Below, piece by piece: positions 16,203 through 28,322 of a stretch of DNA of 64,000 nt. The position numbers and the translations under genes are program-made. The stretch comes from Halomonas sp. (GTDB lineage Bacteria; Pseudomonadota; Gammaproteobacteria; Pseudomonadales; Halomonadaceae): assembly GCF_029263665.1 (NCBI RefSeq), contig NZ_JAJUFQ010000003.1, positions 124,001 to 188,000 of the forward strand, read 5' to 3'. Position 1 is the stretch's first letter, and every line of letters starts with the position of its first letter. The notes beneath the pieces were generated by a model that was given only the letters and a program-made list of their open reading frames with translations, did not search any database and was not told the DNA's origin.

Positions 16203-17369
16203 GTGATCCGCTGCAATAGCCGTGAAAGGCCGGGTTGGAAGCGCAGAGCCGAAGAGTTCGGCTTTCGCTTCCATAGCATGTATGGCCAGGTCTACTGGGA
16301 CGAAAGTGCCCATTATCAGTTCACTCTGGAACAGATCGAGCGGGACCTGGAAGAGCCGACGGCAGAGTTGCACCAGATGTGCCTCTCGGTGGTGGAGGAT
16401 GTCGTCAACGATGAGCGCCTGTTGCGGCAGTTTCGTATTCCCGAGCAGCATTGGTCACTGATAGCGGGGTCCTGGCGCGATGGTGACAAGAGCCTCTATT
16501 CGCGTCTCGACCTGGCCTATGATGGCCGTGGTCCGGCCAAGTTGTTCGAGAACAATGCCGATACCCCGACCAGCCTCTATGAGACGGGGTTCTGGCAATG
16601 GCTGTGGCTGGAAGACATGGTCAATGCGGGAGAGATTCTGCGTAGTGCCGATCAGTTCAATTCCGTCCAGGAAAAGCTGGTCAATCGCTTTGCCGAATTG
16701 CAGCGAGAGCGTCCCGGGGAAACGCTGCACCTGGCGTGCTGCAAAGGCAGTGAAGAAGATCGAGGCACCGTTCAATATCTGGAAGATTGTGCCAACGAGG
16801 CCGGTATCCCTACTCGATTTGTGTATATCGAAGATATTGGCCATGGCGAAGGAGATGTCTTCACCGACCTGGACGACCAGGTGATTACCTGGATGTTCAA
16901 GCTCTATCCCTGGGAGTTCATGCTGCGCGAAGAGTATGGCAGTCTACTTTCGGCATCTCCGACACAATGGCTGGAACCACCATGGAAAGCGGTGCTGTCC
17001 AACAAGGCGCTGTTGCCTCTGCTGTGGCAGAAGTTTCCTGGTCATCCCAACCTGCTGCCAGCCTATTTTGAAGAGGGTCTCGCCTCCAGCCGGCTGAGTC
17101 GTTATGTGAAGAAACCGATCTTTGCCCGGGAAGGTGCCAACGTCAGTATCCATATCGATGGTGAGCAGCGTTACTCGTCCTCCGGGCCTTACGGCGAAGA
17201 AGGTTTCATCTACCAGGAGTATTCTCCGTTGCCCAAGTTTGGCGACAATTACGCACTGATTGGCTCCTGGCTGATCGATGACCTTCCGGCGGGCATTTCG
17301 GTGCGCGAAGACAAGGAGATCGTGACGCAGGATCTGTCGCGTTACGTTCCACACGTCATCCTGGGCTGA
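16203..17369 (+). CDS. yjfC: Glutathionylspermidine synthase-like ATP-grasp protein, YjfC/YgiC family
   Basis: 388 residues from GTG 16203, 3 bases after yjfM. It matches the C-terminal (synthetase) half of glutathionylspermidine synthase: RPGWKRRAEEFGFRFHSMYG at the start, WDESAHYQFT, LDLAYDGRGPAKLFENNADT (nucleotide/Mg contact region), GFWQWLWLEDM, and near the C-terminus KKPIFAREGANVSI and SGPYGEEGFIYQEYSPLPKF. ATP-grasp enzymes of this group form amide bonds, but YjfC-type members lack the amidase half and their substrates are not known, so spermidine or glutathione should not be assumed. The start is set by the family's usual length and the tight spacing. A good terminator follows about 85 bases downstream, closing the yjf operon. 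Confidence 0.85.
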   Translation: MIRCNSRERPGWKRRAEEFGFRFHSMYGQVYWDESAHYQFTLEQIERDLEEPTAELHQMCLSVVEDVVNDERLLRQFRIPEQHWSLIAGSWRDGDKSLYSRLDLAYDGRGPAKLFENNADTPTSLYETGFWQWLWLEDMVNAGEILRSADQFNSVQEKLVNRFAELQRERPGETLHLACCKGSEEDRGTVQYLEDCANEAGIPTRFVYIEDIGHGEGDVFTDLDDQVITWMFKLYPWEFMLREEYGSLLSASPTQWLEPPWKAVLSNKALLPLLWQKFPGHPNLLPAYFEEGLASSRLSRYVKKPIFAREGANVSIHIDGEQRYSSSGPYGEEGFIYQEYSPLPKFGDNYALIGSWLIDDLPAGISVREDKEIVTQDLSRYVPHVILG

Positions 17370-17455
17370 TGACCGAGACGGGAAGAAGCAATACAAGCAG
17401 GAGCCAAGCAAGAGGAAACCAAACAATCAAGAAATAGAACAAACAGAAAAACACG

Positions 17456-17485
17456 GGGGCGCACTCGAAGGAGGCGCCCCTTTTT
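17456..17485 (+). terminator. Rho-independent terminator of the yjf operon
   Basis: Stem GGGGCGC (17456-17462) and GCGCCCC (17474-17480), then five T residues. Confidence 0.85.
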
Positions 17486-17669
17486 CGTTGCCATTCATTT
17501 TATTGCCATTCATTTGTCGAGCCGAGCCAAGCCAATCTGTGAAGGGTTGTGCCTTGATGATGCAGATGAGTGGAACCGGTAGTGAAAACCCGCTATCCGT
17601 TTGAAAGATGGTGTATCTTGTCTGCAATGTTCAACTTTTACGGCCCATGCCGGAATCAAGGAGTACACC

Positions 17670-18566
17670 ATGCGTTGGCAAGGAAGGCGGCGTAGCCAGA
17701 ATGTAGAAGACCGCCGTGGGGAAAGACTGGCAGCGGGAACGGGTGGTGGGGCGGTAATGTTGGTGTTGCGTTTCCTGCCGATGCTGCTGCGAAGCAAGGC
17801 CGGAAGAATCATTCTGGGACTGGGTGTGGTGGCCTACTTCGGCGCCAGGTTGATGGGAATTGACCTGTTGTCACTGGGGCAGCAGGACACCGCCAGTGTC
17901 GACCCCAACTCCCTGACCCAGGGGCAGCAGGAACAGGTCGAGTTCGTTTCGGTGGTGCTGGCGGATACAGAAGAGGCCTGGAACAACATCTTTGCTGAAC
18001 AGGGCCAGACTTATGAAGAGCCGACGTTGGTGCTGTTCACGGGGGCTGTACGCTCGGCCTGTGGCACGGCCAATTCCGCGGTCGGGCCCTTCTATTGCCC
18101 GGGCGATCGCAAGCTCTATCTGGACTTGTCGTTCTTCGAAGAGATGAAACAAGGCCTCGGTGCTCCGGGCGACTTTGCCCAGGCATATGTGATTGCCCAT
18201 GAAGTTGGCCATCATGTGCAGACGCTACTGGGTATCAGCCAGCAGGTTCGGGAAGCGGGAGCTGGACGTTCTCAGGCTGATGTCAATGCGCTGTCAGTGC
18301 GCCAGGAACTGCAGGCAGATTGTTTCGCCGGTATCTGGGGGCATTCCGCCAATATCGACAGGCAGATGCTCGACAGCGGTGATCTGGAAGAAGCCCTGAA
18401 TGCAGCCAGTGCGATTGGCGACGATCGCCTGCAGCAGCAGGCTGGCAGGGCGGTGGTACCGGACAGTTTCACCCATGGCAGTTCGGCTCAGCGAGTAAAA
18501 TGGTTCAAGCGCGGCTTCGAGAGCGGCAGCCTGGAAGCCTGCAACACCTTTGGCAGTGAGCTATGA
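17670..18566 (+). CDS. ypfJ: Neutral zinc metallopeptidase, YpfJ family
   Basis: 298 residues. ATG 17670 has CAAGGAG seven bases before it; the open frame extends upstream to 17601 without a site. The N-terminus is MRWQGRRRSQNVEDRRG, the conserved opening of this family, then a membrane helix (about 47-62, IILGLGVVAYFGARLMG). The zinc site is HEVGHH (His177, Glu178, His181), followed by RQELQADCFAGIWG, in which Glu and Asp are conserved. These proteins are membrane-anchored putative zinc peptidases whose substrate is unknown. The C-terminus ends with VKWFKRGFESGSLEACNTF, again family-typical. It is a single gene, converging on holA. Confidence 0.92.
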   Translation: MRWQGRRRSQNVEDRRGERLAAGTGGGAVMLVLRFLPMLLRSKAGRIILGLGVVAYFGARLMGIDLLSLGQQDTASVDPNSLTQGQQEQVEFVSVVLADTEEAWNNIFAEQGQTYEEPTLVLFTGAVRSACGTANSAVGPFYCPGDRKLYLDLSFFEEMKQGLGAPGDFAQAYVIAHEVGHHVQTLLGISQQVREAGAGRSQADVNALSVRQELQADCFAGIWGHSANIDRQMLDSGDLEEALNAASAIGDDRLQQQAGRAVVPDSFTHGSSAQRVKWFKRGFESGSLEACNTFGSEL

Positions 18567-18599
18567 GCTGGAAGGCGCGGACATGCAACGAGGTTGGCC

Positions 18600-19652
18600 T
18601 CATCGATACGATGAGGCCATCTCGGCCAGTAGACCACGTCCACCGGCGAGGGTGAGTGCGAGATCCTGAAGCCCTTCACGCAGGGGCAGGTCATTGCTGC
18701 CCTTGACCGAAAGATCGAGACGCTGGGCAAACATCAGCAGCTTGTGCAGCCGGCGCAAAGGCAGGCGGCGGATAGCCTCCTGATAGGCGGGACGACGCTT
18801 GTCGAAGATAGGGGGCTTCTGAGCCTTGCAGGCATGTTCGAAGCTTTGTCCCTGGTCGAGATGCTGGTGCAGTGACAGCAAGGTGCGAATTTCCCGGGTC
18901 AGCGCCCACAGCACGATAGGCGGCTCTGTCCCTTCGGCTTCCAGGCTGACGAGAATACGCAGTACCCTTTCGCGTTCGGCCTTGAGACAGGCATCGATCA
19001 GGTTGAAGACATCGTAACGGGCACTGTTTTCCACGCCGCCAGCGACATGCTGTGGGGCAACCTGGGTTCCCGGTGGCAGTATCAGGGCCAGCTTCTGCAG
19101 TTCCTGGTCAGCCGCCAGCAGGTTGCCTTCAGTACGTTCGCCAAGCAGGCGAGCGGCATCCAGGTTCATCGACAGCCCGTGGCGCTCTGCCCGGTCGCGT
19201 AGCCAGAAATGCAGGCGGGAGGCATCCACGGGCCATACCGGTACGAACAGGCCGATCTTGTCCAGCGCCTTGAACCAGGCACTTTTCTGTTCGCGGGCAT
19301 CGAGCTTGGCGCAACTGATCAGCAGAATGTTGTCGCTGCCTTCCGCCTGTTCAGCGTACTCCTTGAGTGCCTTGCCACCTTCCTGACCGGGCTTGGCTCC
19401 GCCCAGGCGCAGTTCGATCAACTTGCGCGAGGCAAACAGCGACAGGCTGGCGGCGGACTCGGTCAGGCGCCCCCAGGCAAAGTTCGCTTCCACATGCAGG
19501 ATATCGCGTTCCTCGACGCCATTGTCCCTGGCTCGGGCACGCACCAGGTCACAGGCTTCCATATGCTGCAGCGGCTCGTCACCGGCGACGATGATCACCG
19601 GGGGCAGGGACTTGGCCAGCGCATCGGGGAGCTTGTCGGCAAAAACCTTCAT
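18600..19652 (-). CDS. holA: DNA polymerase III subunit delta
   Basis: 350 residues on the minus strand. It starts MKVFADKLPDALAKSLPPVI and contains VAGDEPLQHMEACDLVRARA, the Walker-A-like region of clamp loader delta, then FASRKLIELRLGGAKPGQEG and a C-terminal alpha-helical collar domain. It opens the beta sliding clamp within the clamp loader complex. The start is 7 bases downstream of the lptE stop, and the order leuS-lptE-holA is the standard one in gammaproteobacteria. nadD, which follows in many genomes, is absent here; the gene instead converges on ypfJ with a 33-base gap. Confidence 0.95.
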   Translation of the reverse strand: MKVFADKLPDALAKSLPPVIIVAGDEPLQHMEACDLVRARARDNGVEERDILHVEANFAWGRLTESAASLSLFASRKLIELRLGGAKPGQEGGKALKEYAEQAEGSDNILLISCAKLDAREQKSAWFKALDKIGLFVPVWPVDASRLHFWLRDRAERHGLSMNLDAARLLGERTEGNLLAADQELQKLALILPPGTQVAPQHVAGGVENSARYDVFNLIDACLKAERERVLRILVSLEAEGTEPPIVLWALTREIRTLLSLHQHLDQGQSFEHACKAQKPPIFDKRRPAYQEAIRRLPLRRLHKLLMFAQRLDLSVKGSNDLPLREGLQDLALTLAGGRGLLAEMASSYR

Positions 19653-19659
19653 GCGTGAT

Positions 19660-20154
19660 CTACGAACCCTGTAGCGAGCGCAGGCGCTCGATCATCTGGC
19701 GAACGGCCTCGCGGCGGGCATTTTCCAGGGCATCTTCACGGACATCATCCTGAGACAGCAGGTTGTCGCTGGCCAGGGAGTAGTCTTCCACGACCTCGAC
19801 ACTTTGCCGATCCTGCAGATAGGCATTGTCGGAAGTGCGTTGGATGGAATACGGCACATTGAGTACCAGTTGGCCGTCCTGGGTGCCGGAATCCAGGGTG
19901 CTGAGCTGGCGGTAGGAGGCGTTCTCCGCGCTGAGATTGAGGCGCAAGGGCGCATCGTCGCGAACCTGAACCCCGTAGTCTTCAAGGCGTTGCACCAGCA
20001 TATCGGCGAAGGGGCCTTCGTTGCCGGCCACTGCCAGTTGTTCCAGCGTCAGTATGCCCCCTTCCTCCAGACCGCGGAGGTGGAAGCCACAGCCGGACAG
20101 TACCAGGGCGCCAGCGGCGGAAAGCGTCAGGCCGAGAAATTGACGGCGTTGCAT
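19660..20154 (-). CDS. lptE: LPS-assembly lipoprotein LptE
   Basis: 164 residues from the ATG ending at 20154, chosen because AAGGAGG lies just before it; a start 6 codons earlier is possible. A Tat-like/Sec signal (MQRRQFLGLTLSAAGALVLS) is followed by lipobox LSGC-GFHLRG, the well-known LptE opening. The rest (VQRLEDYGVQVRDDAPLRLN, VPYSIQRTSDNAYLQDRQSV, LENARREAVRQMIERLRSLQ) fits the family. LptE plugs the LptD barrel in the outer membrane and helps lipopolysaccharide reach the surface. Twin arginine-like residues are absent (QRRQ only), so Sec export is assumed. Confidence 0.93.
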   Translation of the reverse strand: MQRRQFLGLTLSAAGALVLSGCGFHLRGLEEGGILTLEQLAVAGNEGPFADMLVQRLEDYGVQVRDDAPLRLNLSAENASYRQLSTLDSGTQDGQLVLNVPYSIQRTSDNAYLQDRQSVEVVEDYSLASDNLLSQDDVREDALENARREAVRQMIERLRSLQGS

Positions 20155-20291
20155 GAAACCTCCTTGAGTCATTCGATCGCAAATCCTTGAGCCGAGTTGT
20201 CATCATGGACAACGGCCCGCTCGCGTGAACATCTGGTGGCTGATGTCTGGTCGTTCCACGAGCGGGCTGGCCTGGGCCCGTTGGCTACGAG

Positions 20292-22865
<2,574 letters not shown>

Positions 22866-23080
22866 CTACAGGTACCTTGCAAGTCAGGCGCGCTGGAGTG
22901 TCAGCGCGCAGGGAAATGGAGTGCAACCAGCGGTGGCAGAGGCTGCCTGAGGGGCTCAGGTCTTCCACGCCAACTCATCGGTGCAGTAATGATGCCCGCA
23001 AGGATACCCCAGCAGCCAGGGATAGGGCTATGGTAGGGAGTGAACCCAGTGACAGTCATGAAGTGTCCAAGGAGAGAAAA

Positions 23081-23614
23081 ATGATGAGCGAGCGACCCGA
23101 TGGCGGTTCTGATCATCGTCTGCGCAAAGGTTATGAACGCATGCTGTCTCGGCTCCGGGAAGGGGCGGATGAACTGACCTGGGACAATCTGCAGCGCGAC
23201 CTGGATGAGGCAGTCGAGTTCGAGGCAGAACTGGAGGAATACACCAAGGATGAACTGGCGCTGATGCGCGCCTGGCTCGAGCGAGACCTCAAGGACATGC
23301 GTCGTTATCTTGCTGCTGGAGGCGAGGGTGTGGCCAGTTGGCTGGGTATCGACCTGACGATCCTTTCACGCAAGATCGTGGACTCGCTTCTATCCATTGC
23401 GGATCGCAGTGTGGTCGAGCGTGAACAACTGGAGGATGACCTCGAAGCCTCCCGAGCGGACTATGCCGCTGGTGAAATGGCGGTGCCCGGGAGGATGATG
23501 TGTGTTCATTGCGATGCCGTGGTGGAACTGAATGATGTCACGCGCATCGAGCCGTGCCATCAATGTGGACACCGCTACTTTGTGCGGGCTGGTGACGTGT
23601 CCTCGCGTCCTTGA
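23081..23614 (+). CDS. Zinc-ribbon protein, DUF1451 family
   Basis: 177 residues from ATGATG at 23081/23084, preceded by AAGGAGAG; an upstream open frame (to 22877) is unlikely to be translated. Most of the protein is charged helix (LTWDNLQRDLDEAVEFEAEL, LALMRAWLERDLKDMRRYL). The C-terminus is a zinc ribbon with Cys-x2-Cys pairs: CVHCDAVVELNDV and CHQCGHRYFVRAG. This is the DUF1451 (YbeL-like) layout, and E. coli ybeL also lies next to leuS. The role is unknown. Confidence 0.85.
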   Translation: MMSERPDGGSDHRLRKGYERMLSRLREGADELTWDNLQRDLDEAVEFEAELEEYTKDELALMRAWLERDLKDMRRYLAAGGEGVASWLGIDLTILSRKIVDSLLSIADRSVVEREQLEDDLEASRADYAAGEMAVPGRMMCVHCDAVVELNDVTRIEPCHQCGHRYFVRAGDVSSRP

Positions 23615-23635
23615 TGCCACTTGTCCGGATGTCGC

Positions 23636-25030
23636 TCAACCTGTGCTGTTGGCAAGGCAGGTGATGGCAACCATGACCAGCAGGGACATGAACAGGGCGT
23701 AGAACAGGTTATTGCGCATCATGCGATAGCCGCTGATGCCATAACGTCCCTGCAGCGACAGGTTGGTCCCCGAAAGGGGGCCAACGGCAGTGCCGACACC
23801 CCAGGATGCCAGAGCGACGAAGCCGAACAGATTCTGGTTGATGCTGCCCAGGTCAAGCATGGAAGCCAGGACCGAGACACCGATGATCGGGTGCAGGCCG
23901 GCGATGGCACTGGCCACGATACCTAGGAAGCTCAGTATGGCAGCGCTGGTATCGAAGACCGGGAAGAGTGTCCAGTTGCCCTGGGTCGCAGCACTGACCA
24001 GGCTGGACATGCCCTTGGTCAGCAGCCCCGCACACAGGAACAGGGTGATTTCCCCACGCATGGCGGGCAGGCGGAAATAACGATGGCGCTGGATGCGTTG
24101 ACGCAGTACCAGGGTGCCGCGAAACAGGTTGGCCAGCACGGCAATGCCGGGCATCAGGAAAGTGATGATCGCCACGATGGTCAGGTTCGGGGTGATCAGA
24201 TAGTGGAACAGCAGGACCAGTGCGGCCATGCCGGCAGGCATCAGCAGGCTACGCGGTGATAGGGAAAAGCCCGGAGTGGTGGAAACATCGAAGCGGCGCG
24301 ATAGCTCGATGATACTGAACAGCCCACCAAGCAGTGCCACCGGGAGTCCCACCACGACCATGGTGGTGAAGCGAATGTCCGGTGTCAGGCTGATGACCAC
24401 CCCCATGGCGGCAAAGAAGGGGGACCACATGGCGGCGCTGCACAGGCCTCGGTTCAATGCCAATAACTGTGGGTCGCTCAAGGGACCGCGGCGCTCCAGG
24501 CGATCCCCGATGACGAACATGGTAGACAGGTTGAGAATGGCACCGAGCAGATGAACCCCCAGCCAAGTGCCGATCAAGCCACGCTTGCCCGTGATGGGCG
24601 GCCCTTTGGGCTGGCTTTCCTGGGGCGGTCGGCCAATCAACGAGATGAAACTGACCCCCACCAGCATGGTTACCACGAAAGTATTGCCATCCAGTACATG
24701 CCAGGCGTCGATGTCTCCGCCGTATATCAGCTTGGCAGCCAGCAGCATCACCACACCGAGCCCTGCCAGGATGCCGGCCTGCCACTGATTGCGCCGTGGG
24801 ATGTCCGGCCACAGGGTAATGGCACCGCTCCATAGCAGCAGGCTGACAAGGGGCGAGGGCAGCCAGGGAAGCATGAAAGATGCGATCTGAAGCACCAGGC
24901 CTGTCAGTATCAGCCAGCCTCCCAGCCGATGACGTAGCGAGGGCAAGGGGACCTCGGGCTGGCTCGAGGCAACCTGAGCGGCAGGTGAGGCATGTTCCGG
25001 CAGTGTGGAAGAGGGCGATTCGGTGGTCAT
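23636..25030 (-). CDS. Polytopic membrane protein, putative transporter of unknown substrate
   Basis: 464 residues from the ATG ending at 25030; the frame stays open further upstream into the LysR gene, but that extension would overlap it antisense-free and lacks a site. After a 35-residue Ser/Pro-rich cytoplasmic tail there are about eleven hydrophobic helices (for example GGWLILTGLVLQIASFMLPW, LVSLLLWSGAITLW, ALFMSLLVMVAITCLANS). Conserved-looking loops include GIVASAIAGLHPIIGVSVLA and SWGVGTAVGPLSGTNLSLQG, with a helix-breaking, Gly/Pro/Ser-rich character like that of secondary transporters of the ion-transporter superfamily. I do not recognise the family. It is the second gene of a two-gene unit with the LysR regulator 10 bases upstream, so it is likely controlled by it. 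Confidence 0.65.
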   Translation of the reverse strand: MTTESPSSTLPEHASPAAQVASSQPEVPLPSLRHRLGGWLILTGLVLQIASFMLPWLPSPLVSLLLWSGAITLWPDIPRRNQWQAGILAGLGVVMLLAAKLIYGGDIDAWHVLDGNTFVVTMLVGVSFISLIGRPPQESQPKGPPITGKRGLIGTWLGVHLLGAILNLSTMFVIGDRLERRGPLSDPQLLALNRGLCSAAMWSPFFAAMGVVISLTPDIRFTTMVVVGLPVALLGGLFSIIELSRRFDVSTTPGFSLSPRSLLMPAGMAALVLLFHYLITPNLTIVAIITFLMPGIAVLANLFRGTLVLRQRIQRHRYFRLPAMRGEITLFLCAGLLTKGMSSLVSAATQGNWTLFPVFDTSAAILSFLGIVASAIAGLHPIIGVSVLASMLDLGSINQNLFGFVALASWGVGTAVGPLSGTNLSLQGRYGISGYRMMRNNLFYALFMSLLVMVAITCLANSTG

Positions 25031-25040
25031 CCTTGGCACG

Positions 25041-25967
25041 TCATGTGGTAAGTGTGGGCAGGTCCCAATCGATCGCTTCGCCGTCACGCGCCGCGTCAAG
25101 ACGCTCCAGCATGGAGCGGGCGGCATTGGAAAGCGTTCGCTCGCGATGCACGAGATAGCCCAATGGGCGCCGAATGGGGGCAATGTTCACTGGCAGACGA
25201 ACCAGGTCATGGCGGGCCACATCTTCTTCCACCATGCGCTCTGGCAGCAGGCTCCAGCCGAGGCCAGCATTGACCATCATCTTGAGCGTTTCCAGATAAT
25301 TCGTCGACTGGCCGACCTTGAGTTGCAGGCCGTGGGAGGCCAAGTGTTCGTTGATCAGCTGGCGCGTAAAGGTCAAAGGCCCAGGCAGCACAGCATCATG
25401 TTGACATAATAGCGCGAGTGACAACTCTTGCTGTTGGCTCAGAGGATGATTGCTGCAGGCGACGAACCACAGCTGGTCGATCCACAAGGGTACTACACGA
25501 AGTTGAGGGTCGGGATGTGCAGCCAAGGTAACGATGGCCATCTCGATGTCGCCATCGAGCACCCCTTGATAGGCTTGCTCGGAGTCAAGAAAGCGCAGGT
25601 CCAGGCGTACATCGGGAAAATCCTGCACGTAGGCCGACAGGATGGGTGGCAATCGGTGCAGGCCGATATGGTGACTGGTGGCCAGGATCAGCTCCCCCCC
25701 GACATCACCACTCAAGTTGCCCAGAGCCCGGCGGCTGTCATCCACCATGACCAGAATAGCCCGAGCGCGAGGCAGCAGCATGTGCCCAGCTTCGGTCAAG
25801 GTTACCTTGCGGCCGATACGGTCGAAAAGGCGTGCCCGGATCTGGCCTTCCAGGCCGGCGATACGCTTGCTTACCGCAGGTTGAGTCAGGTGCAGTTGCT
25901 CGGCCGCACGTGAGAAACTACCGCTGTCTGCCACGGCAAGAAAGGCCTGCAGGCTTTGCGTGTCCAT
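25041..25967 (-). CDS. LysR-type transcriptional regulator
   Basis: 308 residues. The N-terminal winged helix-turn-helix reads LQAFLAVADSGSFSRAAEQL then HLTQPAVSKRIAGLE, and the linker helix follows (LFDRIGRKVTLTEAGHMLLP). The remainder is a periplasmic-binding-protein-like effector domain (VGGELILATSHHIGLHRLPP, then LRFLDSEQAYQGVLDGDIEMA). The EAGHMLLPRA and NLSGDVGGELILATSHHIGL segments recall CysB/CbbR-like members, but the ligand cannot be told. It diverges from leuC (211 bases apart) and precedes a membrane protein gene. A 15-bp dyad fitting the T-N11-A rule lies 28 bases upstream of its start. It may control the membrane protein, itself, and possibly leuC. Confidence 0.9.
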   Translation of the reverse strand: MDTQSLQAFLAVADSGSFSRAAEQLHLTQPAVSKRIAGLEGQIRARLFDRIGRKVTLTEAGHMLLPRARAILVMVDDSRRALGNLSGDVGGELILATSHHIGLHRLPPILSAYVQDFPDVRLDLRFLDSEQAYQGVLDGDIEMAIVTLAAHPDPQLRVVPLWIDQLWFVACSNHPLSQQQELSLALLCQHDAVLPGPLTFTRQLINEHLASHGLQLKVGQSTNYLETLKMMVNAGLGWSLLPERMVEEDVARHDLVRLPVNIAPIRRPLGYLVHRERTLSNAARSMLERLDAARDGEAIDWDLPTLTT

Positions 25968-25994
25968 GCCTTACACTCCGCTTCTATTATGACT

Positions 25995-26009
25995 ATTCCC
26001 TTTGGGAAT
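25995..26009. promoter_or_regulatory. Candidate LysR-type operator
   Basis: ATTCCC-TTT-GGGAAT is a perfect inverted repeat containing T-N11-A, 28 bases upstream of the LysR start and about 170 upstream of leuC. It is followed by an AT-rich stretch (26010-26042) that could hold the divergent promoters. Binding by the neighbouring regulator is an inference. Confidence 0.5.
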
Positions 26010-26178
26010 TGATTGAATAAATAACATGAATTGATTTTATTTGTCAGTGGGGAGAGACTCTTCTACATCCAGACTTTCTTCAAACCAAACAACGCCCGCC
26101 TGGATGTCCGGCTGCGAGCAGTACGTAGACATCCCGTCGACATTTAAAGAGAGGCTCAAGCCTCCGGAGGAGAAACCC

Positions 26179-27621
26179 ATGAGCCAGACGTTATATGACA
26201 AGTTGTGGCAGCAGCACCTGGTCAAGGAGCGTGACGATGGTACTGCGCTGATCTACATCGACCGCCAGTTGCTCCACGAAGTGACCTCTCCCCAGGCCTT
26301 TGAAGGCCTGCGTCTGGCTGGGCGTCAGCCCTGGCGCCTCGACGCCAACCTGGCGACGCCGGACCATAATGTTCCAACCACCGTGAAGGAGCGTGCCGAA
26401 GGCAACAGCGGGATCAAGGATCCGGTGTCCCTGATCCAGGTGCAGACCCTGGATGACAACTGCGAAGCCTTTGGCATCGAGGAATTCCGCATCAATGATC
26501 CGCGCCAGGGCATCGTGCATGTGGTCGGCCCGGAACAGGGCGCGACCTTGCCCGGAATGACCGTGGTCTGCGGTGACTCGCACACCGCCACGCATGGCGC
26601 CTTCGCGGCTCTGGCTCATGGCATCGGTACTTCCGAGGTCGAGCATGTGCTGGCGACTCAGTGCCTGCTGGCACAGAAGATGAAGAACATGCAGGTTCGC
26701 GTGGAAGGCGAACTGGGCCAGGGTGTGACCGCCAAGGATGTGGTGCTGGCCATCATCGGCGAAATCGGTACCGCAGGCGGAACTGGCTATGCCATCGAGT
26801 TCGCTGGCAGCGCCATCGAGAGTCTGTCGATGGAAGGTCGCATGACGGTCTGCAACATGGCCATCGAAGCCGGTGCCCGTGTCGGCCTGATTGCCGTGGA
26901 TGACACCACCATCGAATATCTCAAGGGACGTCCCTTTGCTCCTCAGGGTGAGCAGTGGGAGGCCGCCGTGGCCGATTGGCGTCAGCTCAAGTCCGATGAC
27001 GGGGCGGCCTTCGACAAGGTGGTGACACTGGATGCTGCCGCCATCGAGCCGCAGGTCAGTTGGGGTACCAGTCCCGAGATGGTCACAGGCGTCAGTGGTG
27101 AAGTGCCTGATCCGGCCAAGGCCGGCGATGACACGGCACGCAGTGGTATCACCCGTGCACTTGAATACATGGGGCTGTCACCGCGCCAGAAGATCACCGA
27201 CATTCGCCTGGACAAGGTGTTCATCGGTTCCTGCACCAACTCCCGTATCGAGGATCTGCGCGAGGCAGCGCAGGTCGCGAAAGGGCGCAAGGTGGCCGAC
27301 AGCATTCAATTGGCCATGGTGGTGCCTGGTTCTGGTCTGGTGAAGCGTCAGGCCGAGGAAGAAGGGCTGGACAAGATCTTCATCGCGGCAGGTTTCGAGT
27401 GGCGCGAGCCAGGCTGTTCCATGTGCCTGGCGATGAATGCCGACAAGCTTGGTGCCGGTGAACACTGTGCTTCCACTTCCAACCGCAACTTCGAAGGCCG
27501 CCAGGGCTACGGTGGGCGTACTCACCTGGTCAGCCCGGCCATGGCGGCGGCTGCGGCCATTGCTGGACACTTCGTCGATGTGCGTACCTTCGATTCCTCT
27601 GCCGCTCGCCAGGAGGCCTGA
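26179..27621 (+). CDS. leuC: 3-isopropylmalate dehydratase large subunit
   Basis: 480 residues from ATG 26179, which has a strong GGAGGAG site; the frame is open upstream to 26041 but without a site. Aconitase-family protein: [20 protein letters not shown] near residue 135, the cluster cysteines in [17 protein letters not shown] and [11 protein letters not shown], and [20 protein letters not shown] near the end. With LeuD it isomerises 2-isopropylmalate to 3-isopropylmalate in leucine synthesis, using a 4Fe-4S cluster. leuD starts 2 bases after its stop. A small hairpin GAGGCTCAAGCCTC (26152-26165) lies just before the ribosome site and might influence initiation. Confidence 0.98.
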   Translation: MSQTLYDKLWQQHLVKERDDGTALIYIDRQLLHEVTSPQAFEGLRLAGRQPWRLDANLATPDHNVPTTVKERAEGNSGIKDPVSLIQVQTLDDNCEAFGIEEFRINDPRQGIVHVVGPEQGATLPGMTVVCGDSHTATHGAFAALAHGIGTSEVEHVLATQCLLAQKMKNMQVRVEGELGQGVTAKDVVLAIIGEIGTAGGTGYAIEFAGSAIESLSMEGRMTVCNMAIEAGARVGLIAVDDTTIEYLKGRPFAPQGEQWEAAVADWRQLKSDDGAAFDKVVTLDAAAIEPQVSWGTSPEMVTGVSGEVPDPAKAGDDTARSGITRALEYMGLSPRQKITDIRLDKVFIGSCTNSRIEDLREAAQVAKGRKVADSIQLAMVVPGSGLVKRQAEEEGLDKIFIAAGFEWREPGCSMCLAMNADKLGAGEHCASTSNRNFEGRQGYGGRTHLVSPAMAAAAAIAGHFVDVRTFDSSAARQEA

Positions 27622-27623
27622 TC

Positions 27624-28277
27624 ATGAAAAAGTTCGAACGACTCGATGGCATCGTGGCACCGCTGGATCGGGCCAATGTCGATACCGACCTGATCATTCC
27701 CAAGCAATTCCTCAAGTCGATCAAGCGCACCGGCTTTGGTGTCAACCTGTTCGATGAACTGCGCTATCTCGACGAAGGTCAGCCAGGCCAGGATTGCTCG
27801 AAGCGTCCGATCAATCCGGACTTCGTGCTCAATCAACCGCGTTATCAGGGTGCCAGCGTGCTGCTGGCCCGCCGCAACTTCGGTTGTGGCAGTTCCCGTG
27901 AACACGCCCCCTGGGCGCTGGAAGATTTCGGTTTTCGTGTAGTGATCGCCCCAAGTTTTGCCGACATCTTCTACAACAATGCATTCAAGAACGGCATCCT
28001 GCTGATCACTCTGGACGAAGGGCAGGTTGATCGCCTGTTCGGTGAGGTGGCGGACAATGAAGGCTACCGTCTTGATGTGGATCTCGAAAATCAGCGCATC
28101 ACCACGCCGTCTGGCGAGATTCTCGAATTCGATGTCGACCCGTTCCGCAAGCACTGCCTGATCAACGGTCTCGACGATATCGGCATCACGTTGCAGAACG
28201 AAGACGACATCCGTGCTTTCGAGGCCCGTCATCGTGCCGCGCGCCCTTGGTTGTTCCGTGACGGTGCTGGCGCCTGA
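27624..28277 (+). CDS. leuD: 3-isopropylmalate dehydratase small subunit
   Basis: 217 residues; begins [20 protein letters not shown] and contains the swivelling-domain motifs [18 protein letters not shown] and [20 protein letters not shown], which complete the active site with LeuC. Full family length. Start lies 2 bases after leuC; leuB follows after 45 bases. Confidence 0.98.
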   Translation: MKKFERLDGIVAPLDRANVDTDLIIPKQFLKSIKRTGFGVNLFDELRYLDEGQPGQDCSKRPINPDFVLNQPRYQGASVLLARRNFGCGSSREHAPWALEDFGFRVVIAPSFADIFYNNAFKNGILLITLDEGQVDRLFGEVADNEGYRLDVDLENQRITTPSGEILEFDVDPFRKHCLINGLDDIGITLQNEDDIRAFEARHRAARPWLFRDGAGA

Positions 28278-28322
28278 GGAAACGTTTCCTCTGATATAAG
28301 CAGAATTTCAAGGATATTGGAT

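Noticed and set aside
26041..26178. Leucine-type attenuator or N-terminal extension of leuC
   Set aside because: No short peptide with a Leu run is present, and the real leuC start has a strong ribosome site at 26179. The small hairpin alone is not enough.
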